26,827 bases of DNA from a virus: IMG/VR virus record IMGVR_UViG_3300007539_000166, positions 1-26,827 of that record. One strand, given 5' to 3'. Positions 1 through 6,169 of this stretch are shown piece by piece. The notes below the pieces were generated by a model. The model saw only the letters and a list, made by a program, of their open reading frames with translations. It did not search any database and was not told the origin of the DNA. Both the position numbers and the translations under genes were made by a program. Each line of letters starts with the position of its first letter. Position 1 is the stretch's first letter.

Positions 1-2
1 CA

Positions 3-191
3 GACGTTAGACTAAGGCGCATGGTAAACTATATAAGAACAAATGGTTTACTGCCCCTTATAGCTACCTCAAAAGGTTATTTTACCTCTAAAAACAAACA
101 AGAAATAGAACTGCAAATAAAAAGTCTGCAAGAAAGAGCCAGATCAATACAGAGGTGTGCAAATGGACTAAAAAAATTCTTAGAAAAATAA
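3..191 (+). CDS. 3' end of an unrecognised phage gene (partial)
   Basis: An open frame enters from the left edge and ends with TAA at 189-191, leaving 62 C-terminal residues. The peptide begins DVRLRRMVNYIRTNGLLPLI, then a short hydrophilic linker and a basic, probably helical tail rich in Q, R and K that ends in LKKFLEK. The first part looks like a small winged-helix or helix-turn-helix unit (helix, turn, beta hairpin GYFTSKNKQEI). That would suit a DNA-binding replication or regulatory protein, but this is inference from composition and predicted shape. The start lies outside the window. The next gene is 49 bases downstream behind its own promoter-like element, so this may be the last gene of an upstream operon. 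Confidence 0.6.
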   Translation, partial: DVRLRRMVNYIRTNGLLPLIATSKGYFTSKNKQEIELQIKSLQERARSIQRCANGLKKFLEK

Positions 192-212
192 TATTAGTTC
201 ATATAATTTACC

Positions 213-220
213 TATATTTG
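213..220 (+). promoter_or_regulatory. Bacteroidota-type -7 element (TATATTTG) before the recombination genes
   Basis: TATATTTG matches the Bacteroidota -7 consensus TAnnTTTG. It lies in the only gap between the first two genes and would place the transcript start near 225-228, giving a leader of about 15 bases before the ATG at 241. No good TTTG -33 box sits 19-21 bases upstream, so this is weaker than the element before terS. Confidence 0.45.
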
Positions 221-240
221 TTAAAATAAATTAATTGAAA

Positions 241-816
241 ATGAAAAAACTAATGAAAGCCCTAAGTGAATTTAGGCAAGATTCCCCAGTTATATTCAAA
301 GCGACACAAGGATATGGCTACAAATATGCTGATTTACCAGCAATTTACGAAGTAATAACACCATTGTTGGCAAAACACCAATTGGCATTTTTGCAAGAAC
401 TTGATACTGATATGTCAAGTGGCATAACATTTTTAAAGACAATGATCATGCACTTGGAAAGTGGCGAGAGTACGACATCAGTTTGTGAGATACCAAGAAT
501 AACATTGGCAAAAATGAATGATTACCAGTCATTTGGTAGTGGCATAACTTATTTTAGACGCTATTGTTTGTCAGTCAGTTTAGGCTTGATAACAGACGTT
601 GATAATGACGCAAATGGTACACAAGTTAGACAGCAACGAGCAGAGAAAAAGAATAATGCTAAGACAAAACTAAGCGTAAATCAATTCAACGTATTGTGTG
701 GTTATATAGCATCTGGAGAAACAGCGCCAAATGGCAAAGTTTGGACAAAAGAAATGGCTATTGATCTATATGATTTGAATAATAGTCAAATAAAGACCTT
801 AAACGAGTTAATGTAA
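241..816 (+). CDS. erf: ERF-family single-strand DNA annealing recombinase
   Basis: This 191-residue protein fits the ERF superfamily of phage single-strand annealing proteins, which pair complementary strands during phage recombination and repair. The family core is visible: K-A-T-x-G-Y-G-Y-K-Y-A-D-L-P-A near residue 20-34, then the stretch around Y-Q-S-F-G-S-G-I-T-Y-F-R-R-Y (about 97-110), followed by L-G-L-I-T-D-V-D-N-D-A-N, the typical end of the conserved domain. The C-terminal 60 residues are a basic linker plus a small helical tail that probably binds a partner. I chose the ATG at 241 over the in-frame TTG at 235 because it adds nothing conserved and sits well behind the promoter-like element at 213-220. 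Its stop overlaps the start of the exonuclease gene by one base (TAATG), the usual exonuclease/annealing pair layout. Confidence 0.88.
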   Translation: MKKLMKALSEFRQDSPVIFKATQGYGYKYADLPAIYEVITPLLAKHQLAFLQELDTDMSSGITFLKTMIMHLESGESTTSVCEIPRITLAKMNDYQSFGSGITYFRRYCLSVSLGLITDVDNDANGTQVRQQRAEKKNNAKTKLSVNQFNVLCGYIASGETAPNGKVWTKEMAIDLYDLNNSQIKTLNELM

Positions 817-1577
817 TGGAAGTAATAGCAAAACACAAATGGTTAGTAAGACCCTCGCAAATGGGCTCTTTGATGTCAAAAGGGCGTTCTAAAGACGTTT
901 TATTCGGAGAAACAGCTATGAAAGTCATTCAAGAAGCTGTTGTAATGCACAAATTTGGTATTGAACCAGAGCATATAGAAACAAAAGAAATGGAAAAAGG
1001 CACGTTAAATGAGCCACAAAACATTGAATTGGCTACACAAGTGTTAGGTTGGAAAGGCGTTTCGGCTGATCAATCTAAGCGTAGGTGGGCAAATGATTTT
1101 ATGATAGGCGAGCCAGACGTATGCACAGACAATCTTTTAGCAGATATAAAGTCAAGCTGGAGTCCAAAAACATTTCATTGGTTCCCTAAAAAAACAATAG
1201 ACAAAAATTATTACGCACAATTACAAAGCTACATGTCTTTAACTGGGCACAAACAAGCTGAATTGGTATATTGTTTGTCTAACCACCCAGCGCATATTCT
1301 TGAAGCTGAAATCAAACGCAAAACACACTATTACGTTGATAGACCTTTTTTGTTTGACGCTGAAAGCATTGACGATCTGTGGACTAAAGCAGAAATGAAA
1401 GCTACCGAAGAAGTAAATAAGGTAGGTATCATTGATCATGTTCCAATAAATAATAGAGTACAACGATATGTAATTGAACGTGATGATGCTTATATTGATC
1501 AGATGCATGAAAGAATAATAGAGGCAAGAAAAATATTTGATGAATTGTATATTAAATTAACTAACCAAAACAAGTAG
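816..1577 (+). CDS. YqaJ-like PD-(D/E)XK exonuclease
   Basis: A 253-residue protein of the YqaJ/lambda-exonuclease type, which resects DNA ends to give the single strands used by the annealing protein encoded just upstream. The nuclease signature is visible: R-P-S-Q-M-G near the N terminus (binds the 5' end in the family), E66 in G-T-L-N-E-P, then G-E-P-D101-V, L-A-D110-I-K112 (the PD...DxK metal site), and Y-Y-A-Q135-L-Q-S-Y-M, the conserved glutamine helix. The C-terminal 80 residues are charged and less conserved. The one-base overlap with the ERF gene and the adjacent DUF736-like gene argue for a single recombination operon. The fold call is firm; whether it is a processive exonuclease is taken from the family. 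Confidence 0.87.
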   Translation: MEVIAKHKWLVRPSQMGSLMSKGRSKDVLFGETAMKVIQEAVVMHKFGIEPEHIETKEMEKGTLNEPQNIELATQVLGWKGVSADQSKRRWANDFMIGEPDVCTDNLLADIKSSWSPKTFHWFPKKTIDKNYYAQLQSYMSLTGHKQAELVYCLSNHPAHILEAEIKRKTHYYVDRPFLFDAESIDDLWTKAEMKATEEVNKVGIIDHVPINNRVQRYVIERDDAYIDQMHERIIEARKIFDELYIKLTNQNK

Positions 1578-1578
1578 T

Positions 1579-1848
1579 ATGAATTACGATAACAACATGA
1601 AAGGAGCTCTTTGGATAAACAAAAAAAGAGAAAAAGACACACACCCACAAATGAAAGGTCAGTGCGAAATAAATGGCGTTCAATATTGGGTCAGCGCATG
1701 GACTAAAAAGACACAAACTGGGGACACCATGCAGTCATTGGCATTTACCCCTAAAGAAGAACCTAAGCAAGAATTGGGTAATATTGATAAAAATTTTCGA
1801 GAAGATCAGATCAAAGATGATTTAGACTTTTTGAAAGAAATTAGTTAA
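1579..1848 (+). CDS. Small DUF736-like protein of the recombination module
   Basis: An 89-residue acidic-ended protein. Residues 5-58 carry a pattern N-N-M-K-G-A-L-W-I-N-K-K-R, then Q-M-K-G-Q-C-E-I-N-G-V-Q-Y-W-V-S-A-W, then L-A-F-T-P-K, which resembles the small beta-barrel DUF736-type proteins found beside phage recombination and replication genes. The family is often suspected to be nucleic-acid binding, but no activity can be read from the sequence. The C-terminal 25 residues are strongly acidic (D-D-L-D-F-L), similar to the acidic tails of single-strand-binding proteins that recruit partners. It starts one base after the exonuclease stop and ends one base before the next gene. Confidence 0.6.
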   Translation: MNYDNNMKGALWINKKREKDTHPQMKGQCEINGVQYWVSAWTKKTQTGDTMQSLAFTPKEEPKQELGNIDKNFREDQIKDDLDFLKEIS

Positions 1849-1849
1849 T

Positions 1850-2047
1850 ATGGAGGGCATTCAAGATTTTACAAGAAAACTGGTTATTGCACATTTGCAC
1901 GATACTGGCATGTCTTTAAATGAATTGGCAAAAGTAGTGGAGGTTTCACAACCAAATCTCCACGTTTTTGTAAATGGAAAAGGTTTAGCTGTTAAGAGTA
2001 TTGAAAAACTTTGGAAATACTTTGGAGTGCAATATGATAAAATATAG
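1850..2047 (+). CDS. Mini helix-turn-helix DNA-binding protein
   Basis: A 65-residue protein that is little more than one helix-turn-helix domain. Residues 21-45 (M-S-L-N-E-L-A-K-V-V-E-V-S-Q-P-N-L-H-V-F-V-N-G) show the classic pattern: helix, turn at V-E-V-S, and a recognition helix beginning S-Q-P-N-L. The remainder (K-S-I-E-K-L-W-K-Y-F-G-V) matches the closing helices of Cro/Xre-like repressors. It probably regulates phage transcription, perhaps the operon it sits in, but no operator can be assigned. It is tightly packed after the DUF736-like gene and followed by an 18-base gap. Confidence 0.72.
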   Translation: MEGIQDFTRKLVIAHLHDTGMSLNELAKVVEVSQPNLHVFVNGKGLAVKSIEKLWKYFGVQYDKI

Positions 2048-2065
2048 TACCTTAGGAAAAAAATT

Positions 2066-2287
2066 ATGAACGAAAAGTTAAAAATTTTAATAGGAGTATT
2101 GATCTTGCCATTTGTGGTATTGGTATATTTCTTAGACAGAATTATTTGTGTTCCATTATTTTGGTTAGATATTCAAAAATTTAAGATGTGGAGTAACAAA
2201 GATTATTTAGTATTACACAGCGTCATTCGTGTTATTGCTGTTACTATTATTTATTCAATTTATAAATTAATTCAATGGACGTTTTAA
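2066..2287 (+). CDS. Small two-helix membrane protein, function unknown
   Basis: A 73-residue protein with two hydrophobic segments, about residues 6-23 (I-L-I-G-V-L-I-L-P-F-V-V-L-V-Y-F-L) and 51-68 (V-I-R-V-I-A-V-T-I-I-Y-S-I-Y), joined by a loop of about 27 residues with several Trp, Lys and Asp. This suggests a small inner-membrane protein. I do not recognise the family. Its position between early recombination genes and the modification operon does not suggest lysis (no endolysin is nearby). A superinfection-exclusion or host-takeover role is possible but unsupported. Its last 13 bases overlap the start of the ParB-like gene, so the two are probably translationally coupled. Confidence 0.55.
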   Translation: MNEKLKILIGVLILPFVVLVYFLDRIICVPLFWLDIQKFKMWSNKDYLVLHSVIRVIAVTIIYSIYKLIQWTF

Positions 2288-2817
2288 TAAAAGAAATAGG
2301 CGATATAAAGCCAAACCCAGACAATCCAAGATTTATTAGAGATGATAAATTTAAAAAACTGAAAGCGAGTATTGAAAGTTTTCCAGAAATGCTCATGAAA
2401 CGACCAATAGTGTGTTTTCATAATGAAAATAAGGAGTTGGTAGCATTGGGTGGTAACATGCGTTTAAGAGCCTTACAAGACTTAGGATATAATAAGATAC
2501 CAGTTATGTTAGCAGATGAGTGGTCTGAAGAACAAAAACGTCAATTTCTGATCACAGATAATGTAGGGTATGGAGAATGGGACTGGGATATATTGGCAAA
2601 CAGCTTTGAAACTACTGAGCTTGAAAACTGGGGTCTTGACGTTATCAAGCATGATTGGGATAATTTAGATTTTATTGACGAAGCTGAAAAGCCAGTAACA
2701 TCAAATGAAAGCATAACGATTGTTGTAACAAATGAGCATTTGGCAAACATTGATGAAATGAAAAAAGATATAAGACTGATCTTGGATAGTAAATACGCTG
2801 GGTGTGATTTCAAATGA
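2275..2817 (+). CDS. ParB/Srx-like nucleotide-binding domain protein
   Basis: A 180-residue protein with a ParB N-terminal-type domain. Visible marks are I-K-P-N-P-D-N-P-R (11-19), the sandwiched helix K-L-K-A-S-I-E-S-F, R-P-I-V, and A-L-G-G-N-M-R-L-R-A-L (57-67), the G-G-x-x-R box that in ParB/sulfiredoxin-like folds binds a nucleotide. Conserved I-P-V-M and the aromatic G-Y-G-E-W-D-W-D follow. The tail after residue 130 is unfamiliar. It overlaps the DNA transglycosylase gene by 14 bases. In bacterial Dpd DNA-modification islands, DpdB is described as a ParB/DndB-related partner needed for base exchange, so an accessory role to DpdA is a reasonable inference. The alternative is a generic phage ParB-like protein of the kind often found near methyltransferase and terminase genes. 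Confidence 0.7.
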   Translation: MDVLIKEIGDIKPNPDNPRFIRDDKFKKLKASIESFPEMLMKRPIVCFHNENKELVALGGNMRLRALQDLGYNKIPVMLADEWSEEQKRQFLITDNVGYGEWDWDILANSFETTELENWGLDVIKHDWDNLDFIDEAEKPVTSNESITIVVTNEHLANIDEMKKDIRLILDSKYAGCDFK

Positions 2818-3703
2818 TACATATTTGAATATATTGGCGTCATTTGCCTATTTGCATAAGAACGAATATTTGCGTGATGTTTTGATCAAGGACAGCAAAA
2901 ATGGTACTACAAATGTTATGATAGATAGTGGTGCTTTTACGCTGTTTAATGCAAAACAAAAAAGAGATTGGCTGACATTAGATAATTATTGTAATTTTTT
3001 AACGACTTATGGACACAATTTTGAAAAATATGTAATGTTAGACGTGATCAACAATGAACATCAAAGCAAAATTAATTACAAAGAAATGTTAAAAAGAGGT
3101 TTTAACCCTATGTATGTTTTAACAATGGCAGAAGATAGTCTTGATGATGTCAAAAAAGCTGTTAAAAACAACCCAGACATTTGTATAGCTGGTGGCGTTA
3201 CAACTAAAGGAGATTGGTTAAAACAACGCATACAGCGTGTATATAAATATACCAATGCAAAAATACATGGACTTGGTTATGTTACATTTCCAGATATGTT
3301 TAGACTGCCATTACACAGCGTAGATAGTAGCAGTTGGTTACAAGCATCACAAGTATATGGTATCTGTCCTTATTGGGATAACAAGCTAAAAAGCTTTGAC
3401 AAGAATAAAGTTTTCCGTAAAAAACAGCGCATACCAGAAAAGGTTAGATATTTATTTGAACAATTTGGAGTGACACCAAAAATATATAACGAAAAAGAAA
3501 CGCATACTGGTAAAAGATCATTACAATTCATGATGTCTATTGTGGCGCATATAGAGTATCAAAAATATTGTTATAGAAATAAATTAAGACTTTTTTTAGC
3601 TGTTTCAACTACTGATCAATACATGGCTATTCGTTATGTCAATAAGCATTATTTACAAGGAACATTAAAATATAATCAATTTCAAAAATATGACTATAAA
3701 TAA
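2804..3703 (+). CDS. dpdA: DpdA-like DNA 7-deazaguanine transglycosylase (TGT superfamily)
   Basis: A 299-residue protein matching the phage DpdA branch of tRNA-guanine transglycosylases, which swap guanine in DNA for a 7-deazaguanine base. Key places are visible: M-I-D41-S-G-A-F-T, equivalent to the general-base Asp motif of TGT; M-L-D80-V-I-N; I-A-G-G-V (substrate-binding loop); H-G-L-G-Y (145-149); and S-V-D164-S-S-S-W, at the position of the nucleophilic Asp. The C-terminal 100 residues are basic and could contact DNA. The zinc site of tRNA TGTs is not evident, as is usual for short DpdA forms. The start is GTG at 2804, overlapping the ParB-like gene by 14 bases. The folE, queD and queE genes downstream in the same operon support a role in DNA modification. 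Which base it inserts cannot be told from sequence. Confidence 0.86.
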   Translation: MISNDTYLNILASFAYLHKNEYLRDVLIKDSKNGTTNVMIDSGAFTLFNAKQKRDWLTLDNYCNFLTTYGHNFEKYVMLDVINNEHQSKINYKEMLKRGFNPMYVLTMAEDSLDDVKKAVKNNPDICIAGGVTTKGDWLKQRIQRVYKYTNAKIHGLGYVTFPDMFRLPLHSVDSSSWLQASQVYGICPYWDNKLKSFDKNKVFRKKQRIPEKVRYLFEQFGVTPKIYNEKETHTGKRSLQFMMSIVAHIEYQKYCYRNKLRLFLAVSTTDQYMAIRYVNKHYLQGTLKYNQFQKYDYK

Positions 3704-4040
3704 AAATATCATTGTTCAACTACAAATTGAGGGCGTACACTTTTGGAAGAATTGCGATCTTAAAGACGTAGACTATTTGAAATATTTGCACAGACATACA
3801 TTTCATATAAAAGTCGCCAAAGCTGTTACGCATAATGACAGAGATATTGAAATAATTAAATTTAAAACAGACATAAGAGCATATCTTTTAACCAATTTTT
3901 ATGATCATGTATTCAAGTTATGCAATTTCAAGAACATGTCTTGCGAGGATATTGCCGAGCTGATTTACAATGAATTTGATTGTGCTGGGGTGCAAGTCTT
4001 AGAAGATAACGAAAACGGAGCAGAAATACAAAAAGCATGA
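3690..4040 (+). CDS. Divergent QueD-fold (T-fold) protein lacking the catalytic Cys
   Basis: A 116-residue T-fold protein related to 6-carboxytetrahydropterin synthase. The three zinc histidines appear as G-V-H17-F-W and L-H34-R-H36-T-F-H, and the later landmarks are kept: Y-D72-H73 (equivalent to the Asp-His pair of QueD), M-S-C-E86-D-I-A, and V-L-E105-D. The catalytic Cys found just before the HxH motif in QueD (K-C-G-R-x-H-G-H) is missing: the matching stretch is Y-L-K-Y-L-H-R-H. It is therefore unlikely to be a normal QueD. As a true QueD is encoded downstream, this paralogue probably acts on a different pterin or deazaguanine. A phage CDG decarboxylase (DpdL) has been described in such pathways, but I cannot assign this protein to it. 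It overlaps dpdA by 14 bases and the radical SAM gene by 4. Confidence 0.66.
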   Translation: MTINKNIIVQLQIEGVHFWKNCDLKDVDYLKYLHRHTFHIKVAKAVTHNDRDIEIIKFKTDIRAYLLTNFYDHVFKLCNFKNMSCEDIAELIYNEFDCAGVQVLEDNENGAEIQKA

Positions 4041-4798
4041 AACACTTACCAGCCATATCAACAATAGAATTTACTAACGCATGTAATTTCAGCTGTCATT
4101 ATTGCCAAAGAACAAATGAAGATGGCATACGAAAAAATGGCATGATCAACGTAGCTAAGGTTCAAAACATGTTAGAACGAGGCGACTTTGATAACACAAT
4201 TTACACTGAATTTCAGCAAAATGGCGAGCCTACATTACACCCAAAATTTAATGAACTGGTTGGCATGATCAAAAAAGTGGTTCCTTATGTTGGCATGAGT
4301 ACAAATGGCAGTTTTATGAAGTGGAAGCATAATCCGATAGAGGGGGTTAAAAACATGGATTGTATCACAATCAGTGTGCATGAAGAAACAAAACAACGTG
4401 AAATCGAAGAAGTTTTAACAGCACTTAAAGGCAGTAAATGTAAAGCAAGAATTCAAACATTAAATGACAATCAATACAATATTGACTTAGATTATTTAGC
4501 TAAAAATTACACAATTTTTAAAGATAACTACGAAATAAGGGAATGGCAAACAGAGTATGGGCACAAAGAATTTTGTATCGATGTCAAAACCAGTGTTACA
4601 ATTCAATATGATCTTGATGTCGTACCTTGCTGTAATGTAGTAGGTAAACAAAAAGTAATAGGCAACACTGGGGAAACAACATTAAAAGACATTTGGGCAC
4701 AATATGACAAAAAAATGTTTGATTATTGCAAAACATGTAAAACACCAAGTCCGTATGCCAAAAGACTTAATTTTTTCTCAGAAACAATGAACGCATGA
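4037..4798 (+). CDS. Radical SAM enzyme with SPASM-like C-terminal cysteines
   Basis: A 253-residue radical SAM protein. The 4Fe-4S site C16-N-F-S-C20-H-Y-C23 has the canonical CxxxCxxC spacing. N-G-E-P-T-L-H-P (62-69) is the SAM-amino binding GGEP-type motif, and S-T-N-G-S (88-92) is the next barrel strand. The C terminus has V-P-C198-C199-N, G-N-T-G-E-T-T-L-K-D-I-W, and C231-K-T-C234, plus C180. This is the arrangement of a SPASM/twitch auxiliary-cluster domain. It is not QueE, which is a separate gene downstream. Sitting between two QueD-fold genes and a glycosyltransferase with 4-base overlaps on both sides, it probably modifies the 7-deazaguanine or its side chain. The substrate is unknown; similar SPASM enzymes work on peptides, sugars or small molecules. 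Confidence 0.8.
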   Translation: MKHLPAISTIEFTNACNFSCHYCQRTNEDGIRKNGMINVAKVQNMLERGDFDNTIYTEFQQNGEPTLHPKFNELVGMIKKVVPYVGMSTNGSFMKWKHNPIEGVKNMDCITISVHEETKQREIEEVLTALKGSKCKARIQTLNDNQYNIDLDYLAKNYTIFKDNYEIREWQTEYGHKEFCIDVKTSVTIQYDLDVVPCCNVVGKQKVIGNTGETTLKDIWAQYDKKMFDYCKTCKTPSPYAKRLNFFSETMNA

Positions 4799-5778
4799 AA
4801 GAAATAGTTTATATGCCCCTTGAACATATCGAACAGCGCTACACAACGCATTTAGATAATGACATTTGTAATTATTTGTCTGTTAATCATATAAATTGGA
4901 AATATTTGCACCCACGAACACTTGGAGAAGATCAATATGGCACTATCAAAAATGGTAATTTTCTAAACGCTAATGACACGATCTATCGTCAATTTAGCCA
5001 ATTTCAACAGCTTATTCAAGGTCTAATGCTGGGAGATATATCAAAAGACGCTACTATATTCATAACCGATATATGGAATTTTGGCATTATGGCAATTCCT
5101 TATTTGAACTTTTTTAGCGAGTATGATCTTAAGGTAAAAGGCGTGTTACATGCTGGTAGTTTTACTGACACAGATTTTGTTAGGCAAATGGAAAGATATT
5201 ACAAAAATTTTGAAGATATTATTTTTGATATTTGCGATACTATCTATGTAGGTAGTGAATTTATTAAGCAAGACATCATTAGAAAGCGTGTAATAGACGC
5301 TGATAAGTTAGTTGTAACTGGACTACCATTAGACGAAAATAAGTACAGCAGATACAATTCTCCGATTAAACATGATAATATTATTTTTAATGGCAGAAAT
5401 TGTGATGAGAAACAACCTTGGCTCTTTGACAGACTGCAAGAAAAATTACCTAATTACAATTTTTTCAACACACAAAAAATGAATTTAAAAAAGCATCAAT
5501 ATTACACTTTGCTAAATAGCAGTAAGGCGGTAGTTAGTTTTGCTTTACAAGAGAATTTTGGATATGGAATACAAGAGGCTGTTCAACTGGGGTGCATTCC
5601 TATTGTGCCAAATAGATTAGTTTATCCAGAGCAATTTAATCATTTGTATTTATATGATAATTTTGATGAATGTGTAAAGAAAGTTGATCAAGCCATTAAA
5701 GGCGTATTGTCTGTTCCAAAACTAAAAAACAAAACAAACAAAGAAATATTTAAAATTTGGTTTAATGATAACGATTGA
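4795..5778 (+). CDS. GT-B (GT4-like) glycosyltransferase within the modification operon
   Basis: A 327-residue glycosyltransferase of the GT-B fold. The nucleotide-sugar domain shows I-I-F-N-G-R-N (196-202), the start of the second Rossmann half, and A-L-Q-E253-N-F-G-Y-G-I-Q-E261-A-V-Q-L-G-C-I-P-I, the E-x7-E signature of GT4-type retaining enzymes. The N-terminal half includes D-I-W-N-F-G (92-97), G-V-L-H-A-G (116-121) and Y-V-G-S-E-F (151-156), the usual acceptor-domain strands. It overlaps the radical SAM gene by 4 bases and queD by 14, so it is made with the deazaguanine enzymes. I infer that it adds a sugar to a modified base or nucleotide in phage DNA. Queuosine in tRNA is known to be mannosylated or galactosylated, a precedent for sugar on this base family. 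Alternatives are host surface-glycan or capsid modification. Confidence 0.78.
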   Translation: MKEIVYMPLEHIEQRYTTHLDNDICNYLSVNHINWKYLHPRTLGEDQYGTIKNGNFLNANDTIYRQFSQFQQLIQGLMLGDISKDATIFITDIWNFGIMAIPYLNFFSEYDLKVKGVLHAGSFTDTDFVRQMERYYKNFEDIIFDICDTIYVGSEFIKQDIIRKRVIDADKLVVTGLPLDENKYSRYNSPIKHDNIIFNGRNCDEKQPWLFDRLQEKLPNYNFFNTQKMNLKKHQYYTLLNSSKAVVSFALQENFGYGIQEAVQLGCIPIVPNRLVYPEQFNHLYLYDNFDECVKKVDQAIKGVLSVPKLKNKTNKEIFKIWFNDND

Positions 5779-6169
5779 AAAAAAATACCATATGTATTGT
5801 GCTCACAGAAACGTACATGCTGGAGAAAAGTGTGGAAGAATACATGGACACACATACGATATCAAATGTCATTTTAGCTTTACTGATCTTAACGATAATG
5901 GTATTACAAAGCTATTTAGTGATATTGATATATTAGTAGAGCCAATAATTAAAGGGTATTGTCATTGGTTTTTGCTATATGAAAATGACCCAATAGCGCC
6001 TTTATTACAATCTGTAGGCGAAAAAATACAACTTTTGCCCTTTGAAACAAGTGCAGAAAACATGGCTATATGGCTATTTGGTAGAATAAAAAGAGAAACG
6101 AAATTACCAATAACTAAGATAGAATTAGCAGAAACAAAATCAAGCAATATTATATATGAACAAAAGTAA
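5765..6169 (+). CDS. queD: QueD, 6-carboxy-5,6,7,8-tetrahydropterin synthase
   Basis: A 134-residue QueD that converts dihydroneopterin triphosphate (the FolE product) to 6-carboxytetrahydropterin, the second step to 7-deazaguanines. The family signature is clear: zinc ligands H14 in C-A-H-R and H27/H29 in K-C23-G-R-I-H-G-H, with C23 as the catalytic cysteine; T95-S-A-E98-N-M-A; and I-E-L-A-E123-T near the end, which holds the pterin. One oddity: the usual Asp-His pair before F-L-L is Y-C66-H67-W here, so the Asp seems replaced by Cys. The Asp-His pair is instead intact in the paralogue at 3690-4040. It overlaps both neighbours by 14 bases. Confidence 0.87.
   Translation: MITIEKKYHMYCAHRNVHAGEKCGRIHGHTYDIKCHFSFTDLNDNGITKLFSDIDILVEPIIKGYCHWFLLYENDPIAPLLQSVGEKIQLLPFETSAENMAIWLFGRIKRETKLPITKIELAETKSSNIIYEQK

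Noticed and set aside
1239-1508. Open frame on the minus strand across the YqaJ gene (89 codons)
   Set aside because: It is the complement of a well-supported gene, has an I/F/S-rich composition typical of antisense shadow frames, and has no promoter or neighbours on that strand.
2066-2287. Holin for the small two-helix membrane protein
   Set aside because: Two membrane helices fit a holin, but there is no endolysin or spanin next to it and it sits among early recombination/modification genes.
4037-4798. Second QueE for the radical SAM gene
   Set aside because: It has the canonical CxxxCxxC, NGEPTLHP and SPASM-like C-terminal cysteines and lacks the QGEG and CDT motifs that mark QueE, which is encoded at 6156-6833.
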